Below, piece after piece: positions 33,681 to 41,916 of a stretch of DNA of 64,000 nt. The position numbers and the translations under genes are program-made. The notes beneath the pieces are model-generated. The model was not told where the DNA came from. It saw nothing but the letters and a program-made list of their open reading frames with translations, and searched no databases. Location of the stretch: the NCBI RefSeq assembly GCF_018130785.1, contig NZ_JAFCJT010000012.1, forward strand, positions 124,001 through 188,000, in the 5' to 3' direction. Position 1 is the first letter of the stretch, and every line of letters begins with the position of its first letter. The stretch is from Bradyrhizobium liaoningense (GTDB lineage: Bacteria; Pseudomonadota; Alphaproteobacteria; Rhizobiales; Xanthobacteraceae).

Positions 33681-34522
33681 TAGCCCAGCTCAAAACTGGT
33701 CACGCCGAAGACGCGGTCGATCCGCAGCGGCGTGATTGCGCCCGTGTACATCCGCGCCGTCTCGAACACCGGCTTGAGCCCGAGCGATTCCGCGAGCGCG
33801 ATCGCCTCGCGATTGACGGCGGGGACGTCGAGGAAGACTTCGCCGCCGCCTGTGCTTGCCAGCAGGGCCTGCACGATCGCGTCCGCCGCCCCACGGTCGT
33901 CGGCGACGAGCGGGCCGATCTTGTGGCCGGTCCGGCAGGGCCGGATCACGCCCCATGCGGCGAGCTTGCCGTCGCGCAGCAGCGCGCGGCCGAGATGGCC
34001 TGATGCCTTGATCCAGGCGCGCAGGAAGGCGCTGCGCGGCGCTGGGAAGACGGTCGCGTCGTCGGCTTCAACGAGCGCGAATGGGATATTGTCGAGCGTG
34101 ACTATATTGGCGGGCGGCCTCAGTGGCGCGGCGACGATGCCGCCGTAGCGGATATTGGCGTAGGCAAGCTGGAAGCCGGACTTTTTGTAGTTGTCCTGCT
34201 GCGCCACGACGCCGTCGAGCCCGATCACGCGTGTGCCCGCATGCGCGATCGCCGCGTTCCAGATGCGCAGGCCGTGGCCCGCGCCGCGAAAGCCTGCGCG
34301 CACGATGTAGAAGCCGAGGAAGGCGAAGCGATCATCGTAATTGACGCAGGAGACGGTCGCGACCGGCTCGCCGTCGATCTCGCCGACGAAGAAACCCTTT
34401 GCATCCGGGATCGCGAAACAGGTGGCGTCCGACAGGCCCGGATTCCAGCCCTCGGCCGCGGCCCAGTCGACGGCGATGGCGATCTCCTCGGGGCGCAAGT
34501 TGCGGATCTGCAGATCGCTCAT
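33680..34522 (-). CDS. GNAT N-acetyltransferase with C-terminal YitH-type domain
   Basis: 280 residues. The N-terminal GNAT domain has the acetyl-CoA loop GFRGAGHGLRIWNAA (motif A variant of Q/RxxGxG/A) and strand FLGFYIV. The C-terminal half (GPLVADDRGAADAIVQALL...FLDVP...FETARMYTG) matches the second domain found in two-domain GNATs of the YitH/DUF1248 type. Acetyl acceptor unknown. The gene is divergent from the SDR at 34635 with a 112-bp gap. Confidence 0.87.
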   Translation of the reverse strand: MSDLQIRNLRPEEIAIAVDWAAAEGWNPGLSDATCFAIPDAKGFFVGEIDGEPVATVSCVNYDDRFAFLGFYIVRAGFRGAGHGLRIWNAAIAHAGTRVIGLDGVVAQQDNYKKSGFQLAYANIRYGGIVAAPLRPPANIVTLDNIPFALVEADDATVFPAPRSAFLRAWIKASGHLGRALLRDGKLAAWGVIRPCRTGHKIGPLVADDRGAADAIVQALLASTGGGEVFLDVPAVNREAIALAESLGLKPVFETARMYTGAITPLRIDRVFGVTSFELG

Positions 34523-34634
34523 GACGGATGCCTTGACGGATGCCTTGGGCGGTGGACCTGGCGGCAGGTCCGGCGGTAGAAGGCCTCATGATAGGCCGGG
34601 CTCGGGGCTCGCCTCAACACAGGGATGATCCGTC

Positions 34635-35339
34635 ATGGCAGCAGAGAAGGTCGCACTGGTCACCGCCGGTGGCAGCGGCATGGGCGCAGGGGTTGCGCGG
34701 CGGCTCGCGGCCGACGGCTTTCGCGTCGGGATCCTGTCGTCCTCCGGCAAGGGCGAGGCGCTGGCAGTCGAGCTCGGCGGCCTCGGCGTCACCGGCTCCA
34801 ACAAGTCGAACGATGATCTGAAGCGGCTCGTCGACGGGGCGATGGCCAAATGGGGACGCATCGACGTGCTCGTCAACAGCGCCGGCCACGGGCCGCGCGC
34901 GGCGATCACGGAGATCACCGACGAGCAGTGGCACACCGGCCTCGACACGTATCTCCTCAACGTGATCCGGCCGACCCGGCTGGTGACGCCGGTGATGCAG
35001 GCGCAGAAGAGCGGCGCCATCATCAACATCTCGACCGCCTGGGCATTCGAGCCGAGCGCAATGTTTCCGACCTCTGCGGTGTTCCGCGCCGGCCTTGCCG
35101 CCTTCACCAAGATCTTCACCGACACCCATGCCGCCGACAACATCCGCATGAACAACGTTCTGCCGGGCTGGATCGACAGCCTGCCGCAGACCGACGCGCG
35201 GCGCGACAGTGTGCCGATGAAGCGCTACGGCAAGGTCGAGGAGATCGCGGCGACGGTCGCGTTCCTGGCATCTGACGGTGCGGCCTACATCACCGGCCAG
35301 AATATCCGCGTCGACGGCGGACTGACGCGATCGGTGTGA
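34635..35339 (+). CDS. Atypical SDR-family protein lacking the YxxxK dyad
   Basis: 234 residues with an SDR Rossmann fold: TAGGSGMG (10-17) for cofactor, NSAG (81-84) in place of NNAG, S133 in NISTAWA, and the C-terminal ITGQNIRVDGGLTRS of classical SDRs. However, where the catalytic Tyr-x-x-x-Lys should be, aligned on the following AGL, the sequence reads S147-A-V-F-R151. Either another group does the chemistry or the protein is a non-catalytic binder. The reading frame is intact. AGGGATGATCC lies upstream of the ATG. Confidence 0.85.
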   Translation: MAAEKVALVTAGGSGMGAGVARRLAADGFRVGILSSSGKGEALAVELGGLGVTGSNKSNDDLKRLVDGAMAKWGRIDVLVNSAGHGPRAAITEITDEQWHTGLDTYLLNVIRPTRLVTPVMQAQKSGAIINISTAWAFEPSAMFPTSAVFRAGLAAFTKIFTDTHAADNIRMNNVLPGWIDSLPQTDARRDSVPMKRYGKVEEIAATVAFLASDGAAYITGQNIRVDGGLTRSV

Positions 35340-35617
35340 GTCGGCGCGCGGCTTCGCTCCGCCATTCTGGTGCACTTGTCGTAACGCGACGCGCGGCCTG
35401 CGCGGTGCGCCGCTGCGGCGAGGCGGCGCGTGGCGTTTGGGTCACACTCACCACTGGTCTTGCGCGATAAGTCACCGACTACGTCACAGTCCATACGAAC
35501 TGCGCCGCAGGCCGAGACGAACGGACGTCCTCCGCCTATTCCCAAACCGCGCGGTAAGGCTCCCACCAGCGCGCATCGAAAACGTGAGATCAAGCGCGTG
35601 GGGGAATGGAGATTGGA

Positions 35618-36451
35618 ATGAAGAAGCTTTTGCTGGCGGTCGCTTCGATTGTGCTCGGCACCGCATCCGTGCAGGCGGCCGACCTCGCGGCGCAATACAC
35701 CAAGGCGCCGATCATGGCGCCTGTCTACAACTGGACGGGTTTCTACGTCGGCGGCAATGTCGGCGGGCAGTGGGGCGACTCTGATCTGAACACCTCGACG
35801 GTGTTCTCTCCGACCGGCTATTTTGCGGCGAGCAGCGTCCCCGCCATCAACACGGTCGGCGCCCAGGGCGTCAACAGCTCCAGCGTGACCGGCGGCTTTA
35901 CCGCGGGCTACAACTGGCAGGTCAACCACGCCGTGCTCGGCCTCGAAGGTGACATCAACTATTTCGGTTTCAAGGGCAGCGCGACGGGCTCTGCGCTCTA
36001 TCCCTGCTGCGCCCCGACAGGCTTTACCGTGTCGTCGTCGGTCTCGGCCGATTGGCTCGCCACCATCCGCGGCCGCATCGGCTTCCTCGCGGCTCCGACC
36101 TGGCTGCTCTATGCGACGGGCGGCGCGGCGATCTCCGAGGTGAAGGGCAATTTCAATTTCACCGACACGTTCTCAGCCGCGACCGAGTCCGCCACGATCC
36201 GCGACACGCGCCTCGGCTGGACCGCAGGCGTCGGCACCGAATATGCCTTCGGCGGCGGCTGGTCGCTCAAGGCCGAATATCTCTACGTCGATCTCGGCCG
36301 CGCCACGGCGACCAGCACCAATCTGGTCGGCTTTGCCGGAACGACGCCATTTCCGAGCAATGTCTACACCCACTCGGTCGATCTCAAGTCGAACATCGTG
36401 CGCGTCGGCGTGAACTACAAGTTCGGCGGACCGGTCGTCGCCAGGTACTGA
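35618..36451 (+). CDS. Outer-membrane beta-barrel protein (Omp25/31, RopB-like)
   Basis: 277 residues. A signal peptide (MKKLLLAVASIVLGTASVQA) is followed by YNWTGFYVGGNVGGQWG, the N-terminal strand signature of the Omp25/Omp31 porin-like family of Rhizobiales, eight amphipathic strands, and a C-terminal strand ending KFGGPVVARY. The characteristic sentence GWTAGVGTEYAFGGGWSLKAEYLYVDLG lies near 200-230. Expected in the outer membrane, abundant and structural. ATG 35618 follows GGAG; a terminator follows. The 278-bp upstream gap holds no gene that I can support, presumably the promoter. Confidence 0.92.
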   Translation: MKKLLLAVASIVLGTASVQAADLAAQYTKAPIMAPVYNWTGFYVGGNVGGQWGDSDLNTSTVFSPTGYFAASSVPAINTVGAQGVNSSSVTGGFTAGYNWQVNHAVLGLEGDINYFGFKGSATGSALYPCCAPTGFTVSSSVSADWLATIRGRIGFLAAPTWLLYATGGAAISEVKGNFNFTDTFSAATESATIRDTRLGWTAGVGTEYAFGGGWSLKAEYLYVDLGRATATSTNLVGFAGTTPFPSNVYTHSVDLKSNIVRVGVNYKFGGPVVARY

Positions 36452-36478
36452 GCATCCCGTTCCGATCCTGGCGTGGAA

Positions 36479-36505
36479 AGCCCCGGCTCTGCCGGGGCTT
36501 TCTGT
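36479..36505 (+). terminator. Rho-independent terminator of the outer-membrane protein gene
   Basis: AGCCCCGGC (36479-36487) and GCCGGGGCT (36491-36499) form a perfect 9-bp stem with a TCT loop, followed by TTCTGTTTCT. Confidence 0.85.
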
Positions 36506-36519
36506 TTCTGCGGGCATGT

Positions 36520-37752
36520 TCAGCGCGAGGCCACGAGCTTGGCCAATGCAGGCAGGATCTTGTAGCGAACGATCTCATGCGGATATTCGCCGCGATTGGC
36601 GAGCAGGACCATGGCGATCCGTCGCGCCGGCACAAGACCGAGATAGCCGGAGGCGTTGTTGAGGCCGCCCGGCTTGTCGACGATGGTGACGCCGGGAAGG
36701 CGCACATTCTCCCAGGCCATCGCCTCACCGAACTTGTCGTCAACCCGGAAAACTTCGCGTTGAGCCAGCCGCAACGCCTCGCGCAAATGCGGATCGATCG
36801 AGCGGCCGTCGACGTTGGCGGCGACGAATGCCGCGAGATCGCGGGCCGAAGAGAACATCTGGCCCGTGCCGGGAAAGTCAAAATAGCTTTGCTGGTTGCC
36901 GGGTGGCCCGATCGGCATGCCCTGATCCGAATAGCCCTGGACCACGCGCTGCATCCAAGCCGCATCCATGACGGCGCGGTCGTCCTCGCCGCGTTCGGGC
37001 ACGGAGGTCGCATTCATGCCAAGCGGTTTGAGGATCCGCTGATCGAACAGTGTTGCGATCGGGGCGCCGTAGCAGCGCTCGAGCACGAGCTGAATCAGCA
37101 CGTAACAGGCATGGCTGTAGATGCGCTGCTTGCCGGGCGCTTCGCCGGCCTGCGGCTTCCAGGCGTTGAACATCTCGATGAATTGCGCCCGCGAAAAAGA
37201 GTCGTTCGGCCAGGGCGGATGGTCGGTCGGCAACAGCATGCCCGACGTGTGCGTGGCGAGCTGGCCGACGGTGACGCGGCGGACATAGTCGCCGGTCAGC
37301 TCGGGCAGATATTTTGGCAACGCGTCGTCGAGCCGCAATTCGCCGCGGAGCGAGCCCAGCGCCACAAGCGTTGCCTCGAAGGGCTTTCTCAGGGAACCGA
37401 GGTTGAACAACGTATCCGGTGTGACGGGCCTTCGCGTGGCGTCGTCGGCAAGGCCATAGTTGAAGAATTCGACATGTCCGCCGGCGTAGAGCGCGGCAGC
37501 GAGGCCGCCCGGCTGGTCCGGTGTCATGGTCGGGGCCAGCTCACCCGCAACGATGTCACGCATCTGCGCGATCATGTCGGAATCCGCCGATGCGCGGCGC
37601 GGCCAGGCAAGCGCGAGGGGAACAAGCGCAGCCCGCGCGAGGGCCCGCCGGGTGAGGTGCGATGAGGTGACAACAGTCGGCACGGCTCTGACGCATGATG
37701 CGATGCGCCCCCAAGATTCTTTTAGCGGGGAGGGCCCCGCACCCCAATTCAC
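36520..37752 (-). CDS. Serine beta-lactamase/DD-peptidase family hydrolase (class C-like)
   Basis: Up to 410 residues. SLRK (FNLGSLRKPFEA) gives the nucleophile Ser and general-base Lys; GQLATHTSGM is the usual following strand; YSHACY stands where class C enzymes have YxN; KPGG near the C-terminus stands for KTG. The Asn of YxN is replaced by His. A twin-arginine-like export signal (TRRALARAALVPLALAWPRRASA) lies about 35 residues in, so the GTG at 37752 may be too early and an internal GTG just before it is possible. Whether it hydrolyses beta-lactams, peptides or esters cannot be told. It is divergent from the arsR gene. Confidence 0.85.
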   Translation of the reverse strand: MNWGAGPSPLKESWGRIASCVRAVPTVVTSSHLTRRALARAALVPLALAWPRRASADSDMIAQMRDIVAGELAPTMTPDQPGGLAAALYAGGHVEFFNYGLADDATRRPVTPDTLFNLGSLRKPFEATLVALGSLRGELRLDDALPKYLPELTGDYVRRVTVGQLATHTSGMLLPTDHPPWPNDSFSRAQFIEMFNAWKPQAGEAPGKQRIYSHACYVLIQLVLERCYGAPIATLFDQRILKPLGMNATSVPERGEDDRAVMDAAWMQRVVQGYSDQGMPIGPPGNQQSYFDFPGTGQMFSSARDLAAFVAANVDGRSIDPHLREALRLAQREVFRVDDKFGEAMAWENVRLPGVTIVDKPGGLNNASGYLGLVPARRIAMVLLANRGEYPHEIVRYKILPALAKLVASR

Positions 37753-37793
37753 GATTCCGCGTTGTGGGTTCCCATTGGACCGTGCCGAAATTA

Positions 37794-37861
37794 CTTAGCT
37801 TTTTGGCTAACAATCGTTGACGTCAGGCGACGATGACTCTATAGTTAGCTTCATGGCTAAC
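37794..37861. promoter_or_regulatory. ArsR promoter with two operator half-palindromes
   Basis: Two 18-bp inverted repeats of the form TTAGC-N6-GCTAA lie 50 bp apart: 37794-37811 and 37844-37861 (GTTAGC-N6-GCTAAC, perfect). Between and across them lies a sigma-70-type promoter, TTGACG (37817-37822), 17-bp spacer, TATAGT (37840-37845). The second palindrome overlaps the -10 box and the ATG at 37853. The arrangement fits autorepression by the ArsR-family product and also touches the promoter of the divergent beta-lactamase-family gene. Confidence 0.72.
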
Positions 37862-38242
37862 CAATTATCCCAGCTCGACCAGATCTTCGCAGCCCTTGCC
37901 GATCCTACTAGGCGGGCGATCGTGATGCGGCTCTGCGCCGGCGAGGCGTCGGTCGGCGAGCTCGCCGATCCGTTCGAGATGGCGCTGCCGAGCTTCATGA
38001 AACACATCCATGTGCTGGAGATGAGCGGGCTCGTCCTGTCGGAGAAGTCCGGCCGCGTGCGCACCTGTCGCCTCAGCCCCGACGCGCTCGTTGGCGCTGA
38101 GGACTGGTTCCAGCAGCAGCGCGCGATCTGGGAGGCCCGGCTCGACCGGTTCGAGGCCTACGTGATGAAGCTGAAGAAAGAGAAGGAGCGGGCGGTTGCG
38201 AAACGGCCGTCCCGTACAACCAAACGGAAAGGTTCCGAGTGA
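37853..38242 (+). CDS. ArsR-family winged-helix regulator
   Basis: 129 residues. IFAALADPTRRAIVMRLCAGEASVGELADPFEM then SFMKHIHVLEMSGLVLSEKSGRVRTCRL is the winged helix of the ArsR subgroup paired with AHSA1 proteins (DNA-recognition helix PSFMKHIHVL). The metal-binding Cys motif of ArsR/SmtB (ELCVCD) is absent, so it is not a metal sensor of that type. The TGA overlaps the next ATG by one base. The predicted transcription start falls at or next to the ATG, so the mRNA may be leaderless; no Shine-Dalgarno is seen. Confidence 0.92.
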   Translation: MANQLSQLDQIFAALADPTRRAIVMRLCAGEASVGELADPFEMALPSFMKHIHVLEMSGLVLSEKSGRVRTCRLSPDALVGAEDWFQQQRAIWEARLDRFEAYVMKLKKEKERAVAKRPSRTTKRKGSE

Positions 38243-38733
38243 TGACGAATTCTGCCAATGCTGCCCTGTCGCAATGGTCGCTCGACCGCGAGATCGTGAT
38301 GTCGCGCGTGATCGACGCGCCGCGTGATCTGGTGTTCGAGGCGTGGTCCGACCCGAAGCATCTGCCGCAATGGTTCGGGCCGAAGGGCTTCAAGGTCGAA
38401 ACCTTCGAAATCGACGTGCGCGTCGGCGGCGTCTGGCGCTTCAACATGATCGGCCCTGATGGCACCGTCTATCCGAACCGCATGCGCTTCCGCCGCATCG
38501 AGCGGCCCTCGTTGATGGAGATGGATCACGGCACCGACCAGGATGACGATCCCGGCATGTTCCGCTTCACCGTCACCTTTGCCGAGCAGAGCAACGGCAA
38601 GACCGTGCTGATGATGCGGCAGCTGGCCTCGAGCACCGAGCAGCGCGACGGCATGATCGGCTTCGGCGCCGTCGAATACGGCTACCAGACGCTGGACAAG
38701 CTCGCGGCGTATGTGGGTGGGATGAAGAGATAG
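38242..38733 (+). CDS. SRPBCC / AHSA1-family protein
   Basis: 163 residues. IVMSRVIDAPRDLVFEAWSDPKHLPQWFGPKGF is the N-terminal signature of the Aha1-C-like START-fold family, with a deep hydrophobic ligand pocket. These are often encoded just after an ArsR regulator and thought to bind or process a hydrophobic small molecule whose level the regulator senses; this is not proven. Its ATG shares the A of the arsR stop codon, so translation is coupled. Confidence 0.92.
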   Translation: MTNSANAALSQWSLDREIVMSRVIDAPRDLVFEAWSDPKHLPQWFGPKGFKVETFEIDVRVGGVWRFNMIGPDGTVYPNRMRFRRIERPSLMEMDHGTDQDDDPGMFRFTVTFAEQSNGKTVLMMRQLASSTEQRDGMIGFGAVEYGYQTLDKLAAYVGGMKR

Positions 38734-38743
38734 AGTCCCCCCG

Positions 38744-38783
38744 CGTTATTCCGGGGGCCTCGAAGAGGCGCCCCGGAATAAGC
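38744..38783. repeat. Hairpin element between AHSA1 and the membrane-protein gene
   Basis: TTATTCCGGGG (38746-38756) and CCCCGGAATAA (38771-38781) form a perfect 11-bp stem, with a smaller inner hairpin CCTC/GAGG. It may be a repeat-derived terminator for the arsR operon. The gap from 38784 to 38939 shows no further gene. Confidence 0.65.
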
Positions 38784-38939
38784 TCGGAAACGCATGGGGA
38801 GAACGGTCGCCTTCGCGAATATGACAGCGCGCAGGTCAATTATGACAACGCCATAACGTAGATTTTTGTCGCGTCGCGCCGCTGATTTATGACAGAATTG
38901 CTACCGCTAAATGTCATATCGGTTACGGCGGAGCGATTC

Positions 38940-39782
38940 ATGTTGCAGTGGCAGGCGCGGTCAAATCCCCTCGCGTGGTGGTGGGGCTCCCTGACGCTTG
39001 TCAGTGCGGCCAACATTCTCGTCTGGTTCATGCTGTACCGCGAATTCTATACGACGCCTGCCGGCAGTCTCGGCGGTGGCTCCGACATCGGGCTGATGTT
39101 CCTGCTCTGCGCCGGCTATGTGTTCGGCTGCGCCTTCCGCTCGTTCCTGCCGCGCGCCGACGTGCAGCGCATCTGCCTGTTCGATACCTGGCTCTCCAGC
39201 GTCTTCGTCGGCCGCACCGTCGCGACCGTGGCCGAGCTGTGCTTCGTCGCGCAATGGGCGATCATCCTGCATCAGCTGGGTCAGATGACAGGGGCGGAGA
39301 CCGCGGTGAACATCGCGCTCGTGATCGTGCCGATCATCATCATCGCCGAGTGCTTCTCCTGGTACGCGGTGGTGACGACCAACTTCCTCTTCAACGCGAT
39401 CGAGAATTCGCTGTGGGCGGTGACCTTCTTCCTCGCGGGCATCGCGCTGTGTCGCCTCATGCCGGAATTCCAGGGACCGGTGCGCTGGGCGCTGATGTCA
39501 GGCATCGTCGGCATCGCCTGCTTCCTCGCCTTCCTCATCACCGTCGACGTGCCGATGTATCTCAGCCGCTGGCGGGCAGGGCATGCCGAGGGCAGTCGGT
39601 TCTTGGGCTTCCTCGAAGGCCTGCATGATGTCTCGACACGCTGGGTGGTGACCCACGACATCGCGCACTGGAAGGGCGAGCTGACCTGGATGTTCCTGTA
39701 TTTCAGCGCAGCGGTGTGGTCGAGCCTCGCGCTCTGCGCGCTCTACGCGATGGAAGGCTATCTCACGCGGTATCTGGCCTAA
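38940..39782 (+). CDS. Polytopic membrane protein, function unknown
   Basis: 280 residues with about seven or eight membrane helices (for example WWWGSLTLVSAANILVWFML, VNIALVIVPIIIIAECFSWY, VGIACFLAFLITVDVPMYL). The GGAG site six bases upstream favours the ATG at 38940 over the ATG at 38889, whose extra 17 residues look less conserved. A cytoplasmic loop (RWRAGHAEGSRFLGFLEGLHDVSTRWVVTHDIAHW) contains several His and Asp residues. I cannot assign it to a named family. Confidence 0.78.
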   Translation: MLQWQARSNPLAWWWGSLTLVSAANILVWFMLYREFYTTPAGSLGGGSDIGLMFLLCAGYVFGCAFRSFLPRADVQRICLFDTWLSSVFVGRTVATVAELCFVAQWAIILHQLGQMTGAETAVNIALVIVPIIIIAECFSWYAVVTTNFLFNAIENSLWAVTFFLAGIALCRLMPEFQGPVRWALMSGIVGIACFLAFLITVDVPMYLSRWRAGHAEGSRFLGFLEGLHDVSTRWVVTHDIAHWKGELTWMFLYFSAAVWSSLALCALYAMEGYLTRYLA

Positions 39783-39786
39783 TCGG

Positions 39787-40998
39787 CTATTTACCGACCA
39801 GGCTGCACTTGCTGCGGTCGAGCGGGCGGAAAGCCTGGTCGGGCGGGATGGTCGCGACCAGCTTGACGAAGTCCCAGGGGCCCTTGGACTCCTCGGGCGT
39901 CTTGACCTGCACCAGATAGAGATCGTGCACCATGCGCTGATCCTCGCGAATGCGACCGTTTGGCGTATATGCATCCGACACCGGCGTCGCTTTCATCTTG
40001 GCCATCACGGCCGCGCTGTCGTCCGTATCGCTGTCCTTGACGGCTTGCAGATAGTGACGCACGGCGGAATAGACGCCGGCCTGGATCTGTGACGGCATCG
40101 CCTTGCGGCGGGCATAGAACGCGTCCGAGAATTTCCGGGCGGCCGTCGAGACGTCCTCGAAGAACGAGGTGACGATGAGATCGCCGCGCGTCGCCTTCAG
40201 GCCGACCGCCTCGATGTCGACGTTCTGGAACGACATCGGCACGATCTTCATGCCCTGGTCTGCGAGCCCGAATTCCTCCGCCTGCTTGATCGCGGTGGCG
40301 TTGTCGCCGGCGACGTTGATCGCGAGGATTTTTGCGCCGGACGACTGGGCCTGAAGCAGGAACGACGAGTAGTCGGGCGTGCCGAGCTGGGCTTTCACGC
40401 TGCCGGCAACCTTGCCGCCGAGCGCGGCGATGCGGTCGCGCGCGGTCGCCTCGATCGAATGGCCGAAAGCATAGTCGCCGGTGATGAAGAACCACGGCTC
40501 CTTGCTGGTCTGCATGATGCCCGAGACCACGGCGGTCGCGGTGGAGTAGGCGTCCTGGGTCCATTGCACGCTGGTCGGTGCGCAGGCCTCGTCGGTGAGC
40601 TGGTTGGCACCGGCGCCGGAGACCAGGAAGATCTTGCCGTTGCCACGCACCAGCTCCTGCACCGCGAGCGCCGCACCGGAACTGCCGCCGTCTGCGATCG
40701 CCTGCACACCGTCGCTGAACCATTTGCGGGCGAGCGAGGCCGCAAGGTCCGGCTTGTTCTGGTGATCGGCCTGCAGGATCTCGATCGGCTTGCCATTGAT
40801 CCTGCCGCCGAACTCCTCCGCCGCCATCCGCGCCGCCTCGACCGAGCCTGGGCCCATGGCGGTCGCGAAAATGCCGTTCATGTCGGTGAGGACGCCGATG
40901 CGGATGGCGTCGCCCTTGATCTCGGCGCGCGCGGTGGGGCCTGCGAGCGCCAGCGCAATGAGCAGAGTGACGGCGGATGTCGTGCGAAGGGGGACCAT
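39787..40998 (-). CDS. ABC-transporter substrate-binding protein (branched-chain amino acid type)
   Basis: 403 residues. Signal peptide (LLIALALAGPTARA) then IRIGVLTDMNGIFATAMGPG, the LivJ/Peripla_BP_6 fold; typical internal strand FFITGDYAFGHSIEA and end of domain DLYLVQVKTPEESKGPWDF. Type-I binding proteins of this class in soil bacteria often bind aromatic acids, and here it begins an aromatic-degradation locus. The permease and ATPase genes are not in the window, so it may serve a distant transporter. AGGAAACGCC precedes the ATG at 40998; the longer open frame is spurious. Confidence 0.9.
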   Translation of the reverse strand: MVPLRTTSAVTLLIALALAGPTARAEIKGDAIRIGVLTDMNGIFATAMGPGSVEAARMAAEEFGGRINGKPIEILQADHQNKPDLAASLARKWFSDGVQAIADGGSSGAALAVQELVRGNGKIFLVSGAGANQLTDEACAPTSVQWTQDAYSTATAVVSGIMQTSKEPWFFITGDYAFGHSIEATARDRIAALGGKVAGSVKAQLGTPDYSSFLLQAQSSGAKILAINVAGDNATAIKQAEEFGLADQGMKIVPMSFQNVDIEAVGLKATRGDLIVTSFFEDVSTAARKFSDAFYARRKAMPSQIQAGVYSAVRHYLQAVKDSDTDDSAAVMAKMKATPVSDAYTPNGRIREDQRMVHDLYLVQVKTPEESKGPWDFVKLVATIPPDQAFRPLDRSKCSLVGK

Positions 40999-41042
40999 GG
41001 CGTTTCCTGATGTTGTTATGTTTGATTGATCGGCGTCGGCGG

Positions 41043-41894
41043 TCAGGCCGGTTCGGCGATGACCTTGTTGCGCAAGGTGCCGATGCCGGAGATTTCGACC
41101 TCGACGGTGTCGCCGGGGCGCATCCACAGCGGCGGCGTGCGCTTGGCGCCGACGCCGCCCGGCGTGCCCGTCACGATGACGTCGCCGGGGACGAGCGGAC
41201 AGATCGTCGAGATGTAGGCGATCAGCTCGGGGATGCCTGTGATTAGCAGATCGGTCGTGGTGTCCTGCACGACGGTGCCGTTCAGCCGTGTCTGCAAGGT
41301 CAGTTTGGACGGATCGGGAATCTCGTCTGCCGTCACCAGCCACGGACCAAAGCTGCCGCTCTCGGCAAAGGTCTTGCCGGAGAGGAATTGGCTGGTGTGG
41401 CGTTGCCAGTCGCGGATGCTGCCTTCATTGTAGCAGGAATAGCCGGCGATATGATCGAGCGCGCGGCCTGCGGGGATATGCCGGCCCTCCTTGCCGATGA
41501 CCAGCGCGAGCTCGCCCTCATAGTCGAAATCGTCGCTCACTTTCGGCTTCACGATGGGCTGGAGATGGCCGACCTGGCTGCAGGGGAAGCGGACGAACAG
41601 CGCCGGCTTCTCGGTGACGGTGCGGCCGGTCTCGGCGACATGATCGCGATAATTGAGGCCGACGCAGATGATCTTGCCGGGATCGGGGATCACGGGAGCG
41701 AAGGCAATGCTGCCGAGCGGATGATCCGGCGCAGTGGATGCCACTAGCTTGGCCGCCTCGGCGACGCGGCCAGCTTCGAGCAACTGTCGCAGCGTGGTGC
41801 AGGGCGACATGCGCGCGCCGAGATCGACGACGCCGTTGTCCTTGACGGCCCCGAAGGAGGTGCGGCCATTGGCGACGAAAGAGAGCAGCTTCAT
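41043..41894 (-). CDS. Fumarylacetoacetate hydrolase (FAH) family protein
   Basis: 283 residues. GLNYRDHVAETG, DDFDYEGELALVIGK and GYSCYNEGSIRDWQ hold the family's metal-binding acidic residues and catalytic His; TGTPGGVGAKRTPPLWMRPGD is the C-terminal signature. Relatives hydrolyse C-C bonds of acylpyruvates or hydrate or decarboxylate 2-oxo-dienoates. In this locus it most likely handles the ring-cleavage product or the 2-hydroxy-pentadienoate from it, as MhpC and MhpD homologues are absent. AAGGACATCC precedes the ATG. It lies 44 bp upstream of the substrate-binding gene in the same direction. Confidence 0.88.
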   Translation of the reverse strand: MKLLSFVANGRTSFGAVKDNGVVDLGARMSPCTTLRQLLEAGRVAEAAKLVASTAPDHPLGSIAFAPVIPDPGKIICVGLNYRDHVAETGRTVTEKPALFVRFPCSQVGHLQPIVKPKVSDDFDYEGELALVIGKEGRHIPAGRALDHIAGYSCYNEGSIRDWQRHTSQFLSGKTFAESGSFGPWLVTADEIPDPSKLTLQTRLNGTVVQDTTTDLLITGIPELIAYISTICPLVPGDVIVTGTPGGVGAKRTPPLWMRPGDTVEVEISGIGTLRNKVIAEPA

Positions 41895-41916
41895 AGGATG
41901 TCCTTGAGAGGTTCGG

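Noticed and set aside
35340..35617. Possible small gene or structured RNA upstream of the outer-membrane protein
   Set aside because: Contains GC-rich imperfect inverted stretches but no convincing frame or stable conserved hairpin that I can support.
41000..41343. N-terminal extension of the substrate-binding protein frame
   Set aside because: Precedes a clear signal peptide and overlaps the FAH gene; the ATG at 40998 with its ribosome site is the start.
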